Positions 55,136 through 64,000 of a DNA stretch of 64,000 nt are shown piece by piece (the stretch's first letter is position 1; the number at the start of each line of letters is the position of its first letter). The DNA lies in assembly GCF_000022065.1 (NCBI RefSeq), contig NC_011898.1, forward strand, positions 3,909,501 to 3,973,500. The letters run 5' to 3'. The translations under genes and the position numbers were made by a program. The notes beneath the pieces were generated by a model that ran no database searches, was not told the DNA's origin, and saw only the letters and a program-made list of their open reading frames with translations. Source of the DNA: Ruminiclostridium cellulolyticum H10. Lineage in GTDB: Bacteria; Bacillota; Clostridia; Acetivibrionales; DSM-1351.

Positions 55136-57610
55136 ATGAATTTTGGTCATTTTAATCCAGTTAACAAGGAGTATGTTATTACTCGCCCGGATACTCCTGC
55201 CCCTTGGTGTAATTACCTTGGGTCTGTAGACTACGGTGCAATTATATCCAACAATGCTACAGGCTATAGTTTTGTAAAATCCGGTGCAGCCGGGAGAATA
55301 ATTCGTTTCAGATTAAATTCCATGTCCAACGATCAACCCGGCAGATATATTTATATACGGGATAATGCAGACGGGGACTACTGGTCAGGCTCATGGCAGC
55401 CGGTTTGCAAATCAATTGACAGCTATAAGAGTGAGTGCAGACATGGAACTGCCTATACTATTATTTCTTCCTCCTACAAGGATATAGAAACCCGTACTCT
55501 TTATTACGTTCCCCTTGATAAAAATTATGAAGTATGGAATATCAGAATAAAAAACAGTAGTAATAATAAAAGACACCTATCCATATATGGTACGGCGGAA
55601 TTCACAAACCACGACCACTATGAAAATGACACTGTCAATCTGCAGTATTCGCAATTTATAAGCAAAACATATTTCAAGGATAACCACATACTTCAGGTAA
55701 TAAATGAAAACGGCAGCGAAGCATCATCAGATGTTGAAGGAACCTCCAATAAAAAGGGTGACCCCATATACAGATTTTTTGGTCTGGCAGGCCAGTCCGT
55801 TTCTGCTTTCGACGGCGAAAGAGATATGTTTATAGGTAACTACAGAAATTATGGAAATCCTGTTGCCGTAGAATTAGGAAAGTGTTCAAATACTGTTGCC
55901 TACAACGGAAATTCCTTTGGAGCTCTCCAGACAGATATAGAATTGAATCCTGGTGAGGAAACTGAAATGACTTTCCTTCTTGGAGCAGGAAATGAAGATT
56001 TCGCAAGAAATATTATTTCTAAATATGATTCGGTTGAAAAAGCTAATATATGTTCTTGTGAAGGTTTTTGCAACTTCAGCGAGGTTGTATCACATGAGCT
56101 TACGCAGCTGAAAAACTTCTGGCATTCACGATTGGATAACCTTCAGGTGGAAACCCCGGATGATAATTTTAATAACATGCTGAATGTCTGGAATGCCTAC
56201 CAGTGCTTTATAACATTTTTCTGGTCAAGGGCCGCCTCTTTCCAATACTGCGGCCTGAGAAACGGGTTAGGGTACCGTGACACTGTACAGGATATACAGG
56301 GTATAATCCACTTGGATTATAAAGCAGCTAAAGAACGGCTTTGGCTTATGCTTTCAGGACAAGTTTTAAATGGCGGCGGTCTGCCTCTTGTGAAGTTCGA
56401 CCATAAGCCGGGACAGGAAGCTACTCCTGATGAATCACAATATGCAAAAGAAACGGGACAATCCTTCTACCGGGCGGATGATGCACTGTGGCTCTTCCCG
56501 ACTGTAATTACATATATCAAGGAAAGCGGTGACTGGAACTTTATAGACGAAAAAGTTCCTTATGCAGACAAGGGTGAAGCAACCGTTTATGCCCATCTTA
56601 AACAGGCGATTCAGTTTAATCTGGACAGACAAGGCAGTCATGGCCTGCCTGTAGGGTTATTTGCAGACTGGAACGATTGTTTGAGGCTTGGCTCTAAAGG
56701 TGAATCACTTTTTGTTACCTTCCAGCTGTATTATGCACTTAAAATTTTTAAAGAATTTGCTACAAAAAAGGATGCTTTGGCTGACATTGAATGGGCACAA
56801 AACTGTCTTAATGAATTAAGTGGGAATATTCAAAAGTTTGCATGGGAAGGGGATCAATTTGTTCGTGGGTTTACAGAGGATGGATATACTATAGGATCAA
56901 AAAGTAATTCCGAAGCAAGCCTGTGGCTTAACCCTCAAGTCTGGTCCGTTATCAGCGGTGCTGCTGACGAAAAAACAGCTAAAACCGTTCTTGACAAGGT
57001 ATATGACAATCTCAATACTAAATATGGTGCAATGTTGTTTTACCCGGCTTTCAGAGAATACGGACTTCCTGTTGCAAGAATGTCCCTTTTTAATGCAGGA
57101 ACCAAAGAAAATGCCGGAATTTTCTCTCAGCCCCAAGGTTGGGTAATACTAGCTGAAACAATCATAGGAAATGGCAACAGAGCCTACGAATATTTTACTG
57201 AAATTAATCCTGCCGCCATGAATGACCATGCTGAAATAAGAAAACTGGAGCCGTACATACATGGTCAGGCCACTGAAGGGATTGATACCCTAAACCACGG
57301 ACGTTCACATGTTCATTGGCTGACAGGTACTGCCTCAACTGTTATGGTTTCCATGGTATACGGTATTCTGGGATTACAACCTGAATATAACGGTATAAAA
57401 ATAAATCCATGCATCCCTTCAGGCTGGAAGAATTTCAAAATGAACAAAGTATTCAGAAATACTGTTCTCAACATAACCGTCGATAACAGTCAGGGCGTTG
57501 AAAAGGGAGTACATTATATTACCGTAAATGGAAAACGTATTGATGGCTGTTATATCAGTGCGGATGAACTTAAAGATACTAATGAAATATTAGTAGTAAT
57601 GGGTAAGTAA
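55136..57610 (+). CDS. GH94 family disaccharide phosphorylase, cellobiose-phosphorylase-like
   Basis: An intracellular 824-residue enzyme of GH94, which splits beta-linked disaccharides with phosphate to sugar-1-phosphate and free sugar, saving ATP. There is no signal peptide. Order: N-terminal beta-sandwich (about 1-300, start NFGHFNPVNKEYVITRPDTP), linker, (alpha/alpha)6 barrel (about 330-760) with GLGYRDTVQDI, the general acid Asp511 in ADWNDCL, and GTASTVMVSM with the phosphate-binding loop, then a small C-terminal sheet. Cellobiose, cellodextrin and chitobiose enzymes are all in this family; the sequence fits either of the first two or the third in parts, so the substrate is open. It should act with intracellular cellodextrins. 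Confidence 0.88.
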   Translation: MNFGHFNPVNKEYVITRPDTPAPWCNYLGSVDYGAIISNNATGYSFVKSGAAGRIIRFRLNSMSNDQPGRYIYIRDNADGDYWSGSWQPVCKSIDSYKSECRHGTAYTIISSSYKDIETRTLYYVPLDKNYEVWNIRIKNSSNNKRHLSIYGTAEFTNHDHYENDTVNLQYSQFISKTYFKDNHILQVINENGSEASSDVEGTSNKKGDPIYRFFGLAGQSVSAFDGERDMFIGNYRNYGNPVAVELGKCSNTVAYNGNSFGALQTDIELNPGEETEMTFLLGAGNEDFARNIISKYDSVEKANICSCEGFCNFSEVVSHELTQLKNFWHSRLDNLQVETPDDNFNNMLNVWNAYQCFITFFWSRAASFQYCGLRNGLGYRDTVQDIQGIIHLDYKAAKERLWLMLSGQVLNGGGLPLVKFDHKPGQEATPDESQYAKETGQSFYRADDALWLFPTVITYIKESGDWNFIDEKVPYADKGEATVYAHLKQAIQFNLDRQGSHGLPVGLFADWNDCLRLGSKGESLFVTFQLYYALKIFKEFATKKDALADIEWAQNCLNELSGNIQKFAWEGDQFVRGFTEDGYTIGSKSNSEASLWLNPQVWSVISGAADEKTAKTVLDKVYDNLNTKYGAMLFYPAFREYGLPVARMSLFNAGTKENAGIFSQPQGWVILAETIIGNGNRAYEYFTEINPAAMNDHAEIRKLEPYIHGQATEGIDTLNHGRSHVHWLTGTASTVMVSMVYGILGLQPEYNGIKINPCIPSGWKNFKMNKVFRNTVLNITVDNSQGVEKGVHYITVNGKRIDGCYISADELKDTNEILVVMGK

Positions 57611-57611
57611 A

Positions 57612-57656
57612 AGAAAAAGGAGTTATCGCAAAATTAATTTTTTTGCGATAACCCTT
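57612..57656 (+). terminator. Terminator of the GH94 gene
   Basis: Stem GGAGTTATCGCAAAA/TTTTGCGATAACCC, short loop, then T-rich; it also serves the convergent znuB-like gene. Confidence 0.75.
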
Positions 57657-57660
57657 CTTA

Positions 57661-58497
57661 TTATATAAACCTTTTTCTTAATCCAAGTGTTATAAAGTAA
57701 ATAACCGCCGCAATAATAACAATAGTCGCTCCCGTGGCAGTATCCAGATAGTATGACAGGATAAGTCCCCCAATACTTGAAGTAAAAGAAATCAGCAACG
57801 CAATAATATTATACTGACGTGCATTTGTTGATACATTTCTGGCGGCAGCAGCAGGAAGTACCAAAAGTGAATTAATAATCAGAAGTCCTATCCACTGTAT
57901 GCTAACAGTTACCGCTACCGCAATAGCAGAGGTAAAAGCCAGTTCAACCGCCATCGTATTAATTCCGCGGCTTTTTGCCAATGATTGATTCAGGCTGACC
58001 AAAAGTATTTTATTATAAAACATTAACCAAAGTACAATTATTACAATGGCTATAATAAGTAAAAGCCCTACCTCTCCCGCACTTATACTTAAAAGATCCC
58101 CTACCAGAACTGAAGAATATTTACCGCTGCCTCCTGAATACATTAGTACAACACCTAATGAAATTGCAGCAGATGAAAATACTCCTATAACCGTATCTGT
58201 AGATGTTTTTGTTTTATTCTTAACAATTGTAATCAGAATAGAAAAAGCTATTGAAAACGCTATTGCAGACCACATAGGCTGGAAAATACCTATTGCCGTA
58301 CCTATAGCAATACCCGTAAAGGCACCATGTCCCAGTGCATCCGAGAAAAATGCCATGCGGTTGTTAACAATAATCGTTCCAAGAATACCGAATACTGGAG
58401 CAATCAATAAAACAGCCAGAAATGCATTTTTCATAAACTCATAACCAAGCCAGCTGAACGGAAGCACAATATCAAGTAATTTATATATCTGATCCAC
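57661..58497 (-). CDS. Metal ABC transporter permease, ZnuB/MntB-like
   Basis: A 278-residue membrane protein of the ABC-3 family with about eight helices. The segments DALGHGAFTGIAIG (about 54-67) and the NSLLVLPAAAARNVS part near 205 are characteristic of manganese/zinc-type permeases. It starts at the base that ends the ATPase gene (shared base 58497), giving tight coupling. No solute-binding-protein gene or Fur-type regulator is adjacent, so the metal is not decided. Confidence 0.9.
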   Translation of the reverse strand: MDQIYKLLDIVLPFSWLGYEFMKNAFLAVLLIAPVFGILGTIIVNNRMAFFSDALGHGAFTGIAIGTAIGIFQPMWSAIAFSIAFSILITIVKNKTKTSTDTVIGVFSSAAISLGVVLMYSGGSGKYSSVLVGDLLSISAGEVGLLLIIAIVIIVLWLMFYNKILLVSLNQSLAKSRGINTMAVELAFTSAIAVAVTVSIQWIGLLIINSLLVLPAAAARNVSTNARQYNIIALLISFTSSIGGLILSYYLDTATGATIVIIAAVIYFITLGLRKRFI

Positions 58498-59306
58498 TAT
58501 TTCCCGCCTCCGTTCTCATCCGCCTCATTTCCCAATATACTGGAAAAACCGAAGGTTTCGTGCATCCGTTTATTGGTATAAACCTCTTCCGGGGTTCCAT
58601 TTAGTATTACAGTCCTGTTTAGCAAAACAACCCTGTCTGCATGTTTTCTTACCAAATCAAGGTCATGGGAAACAAGTATAATCGTCAAATCATATTCTTT
58701 CCTGATTTTTGATACTATCTCATAGAAAACTTCAAGACCCTTCCTGTCAACTCCTGATACCGGCTCGTCAAGAAGCAGGAGCTGCGGTATTGGTTCCAGT
58801 GCCAATGCCAGCAGTACCCTTTGAAGTTCTCCTCCTGACAAAGCACCTAACCGTTTGTCTATAAGTTTTTCCGACTGAACTCTATCCAGACAATCTATAA
58901 TCCTTTTGTTTAGCTTTTTTGAAACACCCTGCCAGGCAGGTTTCCTGCTCATACAAGATGTAAACAGGTTCCTTACGCTAAGGGGTGCCGCCGTATCAAA
59001 TTCCAACTGTTGGGGAACGTATCCCACAACAGGCCTCCCTGCTGCTTCTCCATTTGCACCTGCGAACACGACACTACCCTCATGCTTAATTTCCCCAAGT
59101 ATTGATTTCAGCAAAGTACTCTTTCCTGCTCCATTTGGACCGATAATAGCAGTCAGCTCCCCGCAGTGCAAGTGCAGGTTTACATTCTGTAATATTTGTG
59201 TTCTGCCTACTTTTACGCCAAAATTTTCTATTTTAGTGCAGCAGTACCCGCAGCAGCCCATGCTATTCTCACAGTTTCCCCTATGCTTTCCAATAAACTC
59301 GTCCAT
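58497..59306 (-). CDS. Metal ABC transporter ATP-binding protein, ZnuC/MntA-like, with cysteine-rich N terminus
   Basis: A 269-residue ABC ATPase: Walker A GPNGAGKST (about residues 57-65), signature LSGGELQRV (about 155), Walker B LLLLDEPVSG, and a switch histidine near 210 in ILVSHDLDL. Before the nucleotide-binding domain is an extension, MDEFIGKHRGNCENSMGCCGYCC, with five cysteines, which could bind Zn or another thiophilic metal. Some clostridial relatives have a similar extension (from memory). The partner permease overlaps. Confidence 0.92.
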   Translation of the reverse strand: MDEFIGKHRGNCENSMGCCGYCCTKIENFGVKVGRTQILQNVNLHLHCGELTAIIGPNGAGKSTLLKSILGEIKHEGSVVFAGANGEAAGRPVVGYVPQQLEFDTAAPLSVRNLFTSCMSRKPAWQGVSKKLNKRIIDCLDRVQSEKLIDKRLGALSGGELQRVLLALALEPIPQLLLLDEPVSGVDRKGLEVFYEIVSKIRKEYDLTIILVSHDLDLVRKHADRVVLLNRTVILNGTPEEVYTNKRMHETFGFSSILGNEADENGGGK

Positions 59307-59589
59307 TATATTTCCTCATATTTCTATTAAATTGCAGTTTATTTCAGTATTAACTATTATACACCTTTCCCTTTGAAATGATAATATTTTTAAGAATATA
59401 TGGTATGAAACACTATCCATAAGCAAACACTTAATCATATCTATCCATTTAGGTTAAACTTTTGTAAAAATATAATCAAACCTGCAATAGTTTTTATATA
59501 TAGTTATAATTTTTTATAATAGATACTCATTTTTATATAATTTTGTGTTAATATGTTTAATGTAATAATTATATTGGGGAGGACTAATA

Positions 59590-61578
59590 ATGAGCATGAT
59601 AGACACAGCTTGTATTAACACTATAAGGGTGTTGGCTGCAGAAGCAATTCAAAAAGCATCGTCAGGACATCCAGGTTTGCCGCTGGGTGCAGCACCTACA
59701 GCCTATACTGTTTGGGCAAAGCATATGAAACATAATCCTAAAAACCCACAATGGCCGAACAGAGACAGATTCGTACTCTCAGCCGGTCATGGATCAGCAA
59801 TGCTTTATTCAATGCTGCATGTGTTCGGTTATGATGTTTCAATGGAAGATTTAAGAAACTTCAGACAATTCAACAGTAAAACTCCGGGACATCCTGAATA
59901 CGGACACACACCGGGTGTTGAAATTACAACAGGACCACTTGGTCAGGGTATTGCCAATGCAGTTGGTATGGCAATGGCCGAAGAATTTATGGCCGCAAAA
60001 TTCAACAAGGACGGCTACAAAATAGTTGATAACTATACTTTTGCACTATCAGGAGACGGCTGTCTGATGGAAGGTGTTGCAAGTGAAGCAGCTTCTCTTG
60101 CAGGTACCTTGAAACTGGGCAAGCTTATCTTACTTTATGACAGTAACAATATTACTATAGAAGGAAATACAGACATAGCTTTCACAGAAGATGTTGCAAA
60201 ACGTTTTGATGCGTATGGCTGGCAGGTACTTAATGTTGAAGACGGAAACAGTGTTGAAGATATTAGTACTGCAATTGCCAAGGCAAAGGCCGATACAAGT
60301 GCACCTTCAATTATTATTATAAATACTCAAATCGGTTATGGATCACCAAAGGCAGGAAGCTCTTCTGTTCATGGTGAACCTCTTGGAGAAGAAGGACTTG
60401 CAAAGACTAAGGAATTCTTAGGAATGTGTAAGGATGACTGCTTCAACGTAAGCGAAGAAGTTTCAGCTTACATGAAAGAACTCGTTGATTCCGGTATTAA
60501 AGCAGAAAACGAGTGGAATGAAATGTTTAAAAAGTATGCTGCTGAATACCCCGGTCTCGCAAAAGAATGGGAAATGTGGCATAATGACAGCTATGAAGAA
60601 ATGTTGCTTAATGATGCGGACTTCTGGAAAGCTGATGCAAAACCAAATGCAACCAGATCAATTTCAGGAAATCTCATAAATTATCTTGCACAAAGGATTC
60701 CGAACCTTATTGGTGGTTCTGCAGATCTTGCACCTTCTAATAAAACTGCTATGAAAGGTGTTGGAGACTTCTCAGCTCAAGATTACAGCGGAAGAAACCT
60801 TCACTTTGGCGTAAGAGAACACGGAATGGCAGCTATAGCAAATGCAATGGCTGTATACGGCGGTCTTAAGACTTACTGTGCAACCTTCTTTGTATTCACT
60901 GATTACATGAAGGGTGCTATGAGACTTTCAGCTCTTATGAATACACCTGTAACCTATGTAATGACTCATGACAGTATCGGTGTTGGAGAAGACGGACCTA
61001 CTCATCAACCTATTGAACAGTTGGCATCAATAAGAAGTATACCGAACTTCATAGACTTCAGACCGGCCGATGCAAACGAAACAGCAGCAGGCTGGTTTAC
61101 AGCAGTAACAAACCAATCTTCACCTACTTGTCTGGTACTAACAAGACAGAACCTTCCTGTTCTTGATATTGACGGAAAGGTAGCTTTAAAGGGTGCATAT
61201 ACTCTGTTGGATTCAAAGAATTCAACTCCTGAAATAATCCTCATAGCTACAGGTTCTGAAGTACATGTGACATTAGAGGCAGGAAAGCAGCTTCAAGCTG
61301 AAGGCATTGATGCAAGAGTTGTAAGTATGCCGTCAATGGAACTCTATGAAAGACAGTCAGCCGAATATAAGGAAAGCGTACTTCCATCATCTGTTGCTAA
61401 CAGAGTAGCAGTTGAAGCAGCTACCTCATTCGGATGGCATAAGTATGTTGGATTAAAGGGAGAAGTAATTTCCATAGACACCTTTGGTGCTTCCGGCCCT
61501 GCTGATCAACTGTTTAAACACTTTGGCTTCACAACAGAAAATGTTGTAGCAAAAGCTAAGGCTGTTTTGGCTAAGTAA
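59590..61578 (+). CDS. tkt: Transketolase
   Basis: Thiamine-diphosphate enzyme of the non-oxidative pentose phosphate pathway, moving two-carbon units between sugar phosphates. The 662-residue full-length protein has the His residue in SGHPGLPLGAAP (about 26), the TPP-binding motif SGDGCLMEGVASEAASLAG (about 155-173), GPTHQP and DGP-type active-site segments, and a C-terminal domain. Unlike the split N/C-half form of some Firmicutes it is one chain. GGGGAGGA ribosome site before ATG. Single-gene unit with its own terminator. Confidence 0.97.
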   Translation: MSMIDTACINTIRVLAAEAIQKASSGHPGLPLGAAPTAYTVWAKHMKHNPKNPQWPNRDRFVLSAGHGSAMLYSMLHVFGYDVSMEDLRNFRQFNSKTPGHPEYGHTPGVEITTGPLGQGIANAVGMAMAEEFMAAKFNKDGYKIVDNYTFALSGDGCLMEGVASEAASLAGTLKLGKLILLYDSNNITIEGNTDIAFTEDVAKRFDAYGWQVLNVEDGNSVEDISTAIAKAKADTSAPSIIIINTQIGYGSPKAGSSSVHGEPLGEEGLAKTKEFLGMCKDDCFNVSEEVSAYMKELVDSGIKAENEWNEMFKKYAAEYPGLAKEWEMWHNDSYEEMLLNDADFWKADAKPNATRSISGNLINYLAQRIPNLIGGSADLAPSNKTAMKGVGDFSAQDYSGRNLHFGVREHGMAAIANAMAVYGGLKTYCATFFVFTDYMKGAMRLSALMNTPVTYVMTHDSIGVGEDGPTHQPIEQLASIRSIPNFIDFRPADANETAAGWFTAVTNQSSPTCLVLTRQNLPVLDIDGKVALKGAYTLLDSKNSTPEIILIATGSEVHVTLEAGKQLQAEGIDARVVSMPSMELYERQSAEYKESVLPSSVANRVAVEAATSFGWHKYVGLKGEVISIDTFGASGPADQLFKHFGFTTENVVAKAKAVLAK

Positions 61579-61604
61579 TCAATTTTTATTAACAAAATAG
61601 ATAT

Positions 61605-61649
61605 AAAACAAACCGTGAAAATGTATATCATTTTCACGGTTTGTTTTTT
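61605..61649 (+). terminator. Terminator of tkt
   Basis: Stem AAACAAACCGTGAAAATG/CATTTTCACGGTTTGTTT with a 5-base loop and a T tail. Confidence 0.9.
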
Positions 61650-61702
61650 CCCAAGATATATTGAGAAACAAAAACTATTTATCAATATTTAATACTTTTT
61701 TA

Positions 61703-61731
61703 TTTACAAACGATAATAAAGAGTGTATATT
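61703..61731 (+). promoter_or_regulatory. Promoter of the DUF2975-HTH-DUF4173 unit
   Basis: TTTACA (61703-61708), 17-base spacer, TATATT (61726-61731). Confidence 0.55.
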
Positions 61732-61785
61732 ACAGTAGGAAAGCAGTAAAATAAATACATAAAAATAAAAAGGTGTGAATTATTT

Positions 61786-62256
61786 ATGGGTTATCAGATA
61801 CTAGGCAAAAGAGGTCTAAGTCAGATTATGGAAGTACTCTGCACAGTATTTCAGGTTTTCGGCGTCATATTGATTGCCACCCTACCTTGGACACTAAATT
61901 ATTACCTTCTGCTGAAAAATACAACTGTTGGGCCTAGAATATATTACTCTATGATGATACTTTTGGTGATATCGGGCATATGTGCTTTTACAATATTGAT
62001 TCAGGCAAAAAAGGTTTTGCATAATATTAATACCAAAAGCCCCTTTACATTTGACACAGCCAATCGGATAAAGTCTATATCCTACCTGTGTTTACCGATA
62101 GCATTTGCGTATTTTATAGGCGTGTTCTTTATCCCGTCGGTATTCGTTATCCTTGTAGGCCTTACATTCTTATTTTTGGCTGCCTGCATATTTATTATTG
62201 CTGAATTGTTCTTCCAGGCAGTTAAGTATAAACAGGAAAACGACTTGACAATATAG
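61786..62256 (+). CDS. DUF2975 membrane protein
   Basis: A 156-residue protein with four hydrophobic helices (about 15-38, 53-72, 93-112, 116-140), the arrangement of the DUF2975 family. These proteins are usually coded next to a short Xre-type regulator, as here. Family function is unknown; they may sense membrane state. AAGGTGTG ribosome site before ATG; next gene follows after 15 bases. Confidence 0.85.
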   Translation: MGYQILGKRGLSQIMEVLCTVFQVFGVILIATLPWTLNYYLLLKNTTVGPRIYYSMMILLVISGICAFTILIQAKKVLHNINTKSPFTFDTANRIKSISYLCLPIAFAYFIGVFFIPSVFVILVGLTFLFLAACIFIIAELFFQAVKYKQENDLTI

Positions 62257-62271
62257 ATAAGGAGAAATAAT

Positions 62272-62505
62272 ATGCCGATTGTAGTAAATGTAGATGTAAT
62301 GCTTGCAAAAAGGAAAATGAGTTCAACGGAACTAGCCGAAAAAATAGGTATAACCACTGCCAACCTATCGATATTAAAGACCAATAAAGCTAAAGCTATC
62401 CGATTTTCAACCCTTGAGGAGATATGTAAGGCTTTGAATTGCCAACCCGGTGATATTCTTGAATACGTACCAAGTAAAGAAAAAAACACAGAAACCAGCG
62501 AATAA
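62272..62505 (+). CDS. Short Xre-family (YozG-like) transcriptional regulator
   Basis: A 77-residue helix-turn-helix protein: the DNA-binding part is about residues 8-62 with MSSTELAEKIGITTANLSILK and the conserved helix FSTLEEICKALNCQPGDIL. It is a minimal domain with no effector part. The partner is the upstream DUF2975 protein, a known two-gene pair that may regulate itself. An AAGGAGAA site precedes ATG. Confidence 0.92.
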   Translation: MPIVVNVDVMLAKRKMSSTELAEKIGITTANLSILKTNKAKAIRFSTLEEICKALNCQPGDILEYVPSKEKNTETSE

Positions 62506-62536
62506 AAATATTTTTATTGATGAAAGGAGTTTTACA

Positions 62537-64000
62537 ATGGAAAATAAAGAAACCATATCAGGAACTCCAGGTTCCCCGGTGCCCCCGCCATATTACGCAA
62601 GCTATGTTCCAAGAAATAAAAAACCCGAATATCAGGGATTTAAATCACTTGTCACCTCTTCCAAAGGATTGACTATCTCCGTACTAAGTATTGCATTATG
62701 TATATTATTTTTAGAAACGATTTTTTACCAATCTCCAGGAATAGCTGCTCCAATATATCTTTCCGCCTTTTATTATAGCCTTTATTACTTCTTTAGAGAA
62801 AATAATACACCTATTAATAGAACTGCTATACTTTTAGCAATACCGGCAATGCTAATGGCAGTAAGCTTTTTTATTCACTACAATCCCAGTACCAGATGGA
62901 TCACATGGCTTACTTTGATAGGAATTATATGTATACAGCTAATCCTTCTTGGAAACCTTAAGATAAACAGTATATTTTCCTTGGATACATTTGTAAAAGT
63001 CATTATAAACCTATTCGCTAAACCGTTTACTAATCTTGCAATGCCTTTTCATTCTTTTGGAATACTTAAGAACAAGAAATCTACTACTGTTAAAAACCTA
63101 TTTTATGTCTTGCTAGGTATAATCATAGCTATACCTGTTGCTGCTATCCTTATGGGTTTATTTGTTAGGGCAGATGCAGTTTTCGCTGCATCGGTAAAAT
63201 CCTTTAAAACTTTTATAGGGCTGGACTTAGGCAGAATAACCTTAGATATATTTTTGGGGCTTCCAGCAGGTATATTTCTTGGTGCAGCATTATTAGGCTT
63301 AAAGTATGAAAAACATAAAGAAAAAACCTTAAAAAATGTGGATGGGTGCATAAACACAATTATCACGGGTACTTTCTTGTCTATTATAAACATATTTATA
63401 ATAGCATTTGTAGGATTTCAGTTTATGTACCTTTTCGGTGGATCAGACAATATTAAAATTACCGGATTAAGCTATGCAGAGTACGCAAGACGAGGCTTCT
63501 TTGAGCTATGTACTGCTTCGGCAATAATATTTGCAATTGCCCTTTTTGTAATAGGTATGACAAAGAAAACTAACGGAAAGCTTCCCCTATGGGTAAGCCT
63601 TGGAACAGTAATCCTATGTGCAGGTGATGGTATTTTGCTTATATCTGCCGTTAAGCGTATGTTCCTGTATATCAGTGCATATGGTCTTAGTATCAAACGT
63701 GTCCTGACACTTTGGCTTATGGCTGTAATTGGATTATGTCTACTATGGATGATAATCAAGTGTTTTAAAATAGGAATAGATGTTAAAAAGTGGATAGGAA
63801 TCACTATAATTGTAGGAGTATGCATATTAAGCCTTATTAACATAGAAAAAATAATTGCCGACTACAATGTAGACAGCTACCTTAAAAATCCTGATAACCC
63901 AACAATAGTACACTATTTAGATCAACTGTCTTTTACAGCAACTCCCCAACTGGAAAAGCTCAAGGATTTATCAGAGAGCCAAAAAACAGATATAAAGCTT
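62537..64000 (+). CDS. DUF4173 membrane protein, 3' end outside window
   Basis: ATG at 62537 with a GAAAGGAG site; the frame stays open for 488 codons to the window edge. A proline-rich cytoplasmic head (MENKETISGTPGSPVPPPPY) is followed by about ten to twelve hydrophobic helices and then the start of a soluble part with the segment NIEKIIADYNVDSYL, as in DUF4173 proteins. The function is unknown. It is the third gene of the DUF2975/HTH unit, so its expression is probably under the small regulator. Confidence 0.85.
   Translation, partial: MENKETISGTPGSPVPPPYYASYVPRNKKPEYQGFKSLVTSSKGLTISVLSIALCILFLETIFYQSPGIAAPIYLSAFYYSLYYFFRENNTPINRTAILLAIPAMLMAVSFFIHYNPSTRWITWLTLIGIICIQLILLGNLKINSIFSLDTFVKVIINLFAKPFTNLAMPFHSFGILKNKKSTTVKNLFYVLLGIIIAIPVAAILMGLFVRADAVFAASVKSFKTFIGLDLGRITLDIFLGLPAGIFLGAALLGLKYEKHKEKTLKNVDGCINTIITGTFLSIINIFIIAFVGFQFMYLFGGSDNIKITGLSYAEYARRGFFELCTASAIIFAIALFVIGMTKKTNGKLPLWVSLGTVILCAGDGILLISAVKRMFLYISAYGLSIKRVLTLWLMAVIGLCLLWMIIKCFKIGIDVKKWIGITIIVGVCILSLINIEKIIADYNVDSYLKNPDNPTIVHYLDQLSFTATPQLEKLKDLSESQKTDIKL

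Overview
The window looks like chromosome of a low-GC, spore-forming anaerobic Firmicute, most likely a cellulolytic clostridium of the Ruminiclostridium type. This is inferred from the AT-rich DNA, AGGAGG-type ribosome sites, a YtvI-like sporulation protein, a complete WalRK operon, S-layer-homology (SLH) proteins, a GH94 disaccharide phosphorylase, a GH3 glycosidase and the GlgC/GlgD pair. No species call was possible without a search.

Region by region. 1-6.5 kb: start of a membrane-bound ion-translocating subunit (cut by the window edge), a YtvI-like permease, and the cluster rho, rpmE, DUF1385 and prmC. Rho carries a very long, partly glutamine-rich insertion. 6.9-9.8 kb: an eroded patch with a small VOC protein, a frameshifted ORF, the broken 3' end of a tyrosine recombinase, an orphan protein, a tRNA 5'-half fragment and intact tRNA-Thr and tRNA-Val. 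9.8-18.1 kb: deoD, an LTA-synthase-like enzyme, an orphan 7TM/PAS histidine kinase, arginine deiminase and a MATE exporter. 18.5-27.6 kb: the cell-wall homeostasis operon walR, walK, a small exported protein, yycH, yycI, murA, walJ and rlmH, with an AlkD-like gene at its end. 27.7-38.8 kb: an envelope cluster of one SLH/Ig-like protein with two TolC-like proteins, and two large paralogous SLH proteins, each with its own strong promoter and long leader. 39.1-42.9 kb: glgC-glgD, glutamate racemase and a small membrane protein. 43.0-45.4 kb: a protein built of nine 43-residue repeats, two unexplained structured DNA elements and tRNA-Pro. 45.6-52.0 kb: a TtcA-like enzyme, a NAGPA-domain exported protein, galU, an FMN riboswitch with ribU, a small zinc-ribbon protein and a dense array of DnaA-box-like 9-mers. 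52.0-64 kb: GH3 lipoprotein-like enzyme, TraB/GumN protein, GH94 phosphorylase, a ZnuB/ZnuC-like metal transporter, transketolase, and a DUF2975/HTH/DUF4173 module running off the edge.

The genes centre on the cell envelope: wall precursor synthesis (murA, murI), its sensing (WalRK, YycH, YycI), polymer synthesis (LTA synthase, GalU) and surface display (SLH and TolC-like proteins). Carbon handling (GH94, GH3, GlgC/D, transketolase) is the second theme. Coding direction is almost entirely minus from 15 to 43 kb and mostly plus afterwards, which together with the DnaA-box array at 51.8-52.0 kb raises the question of a replication origin or DnaA-binding locus there.
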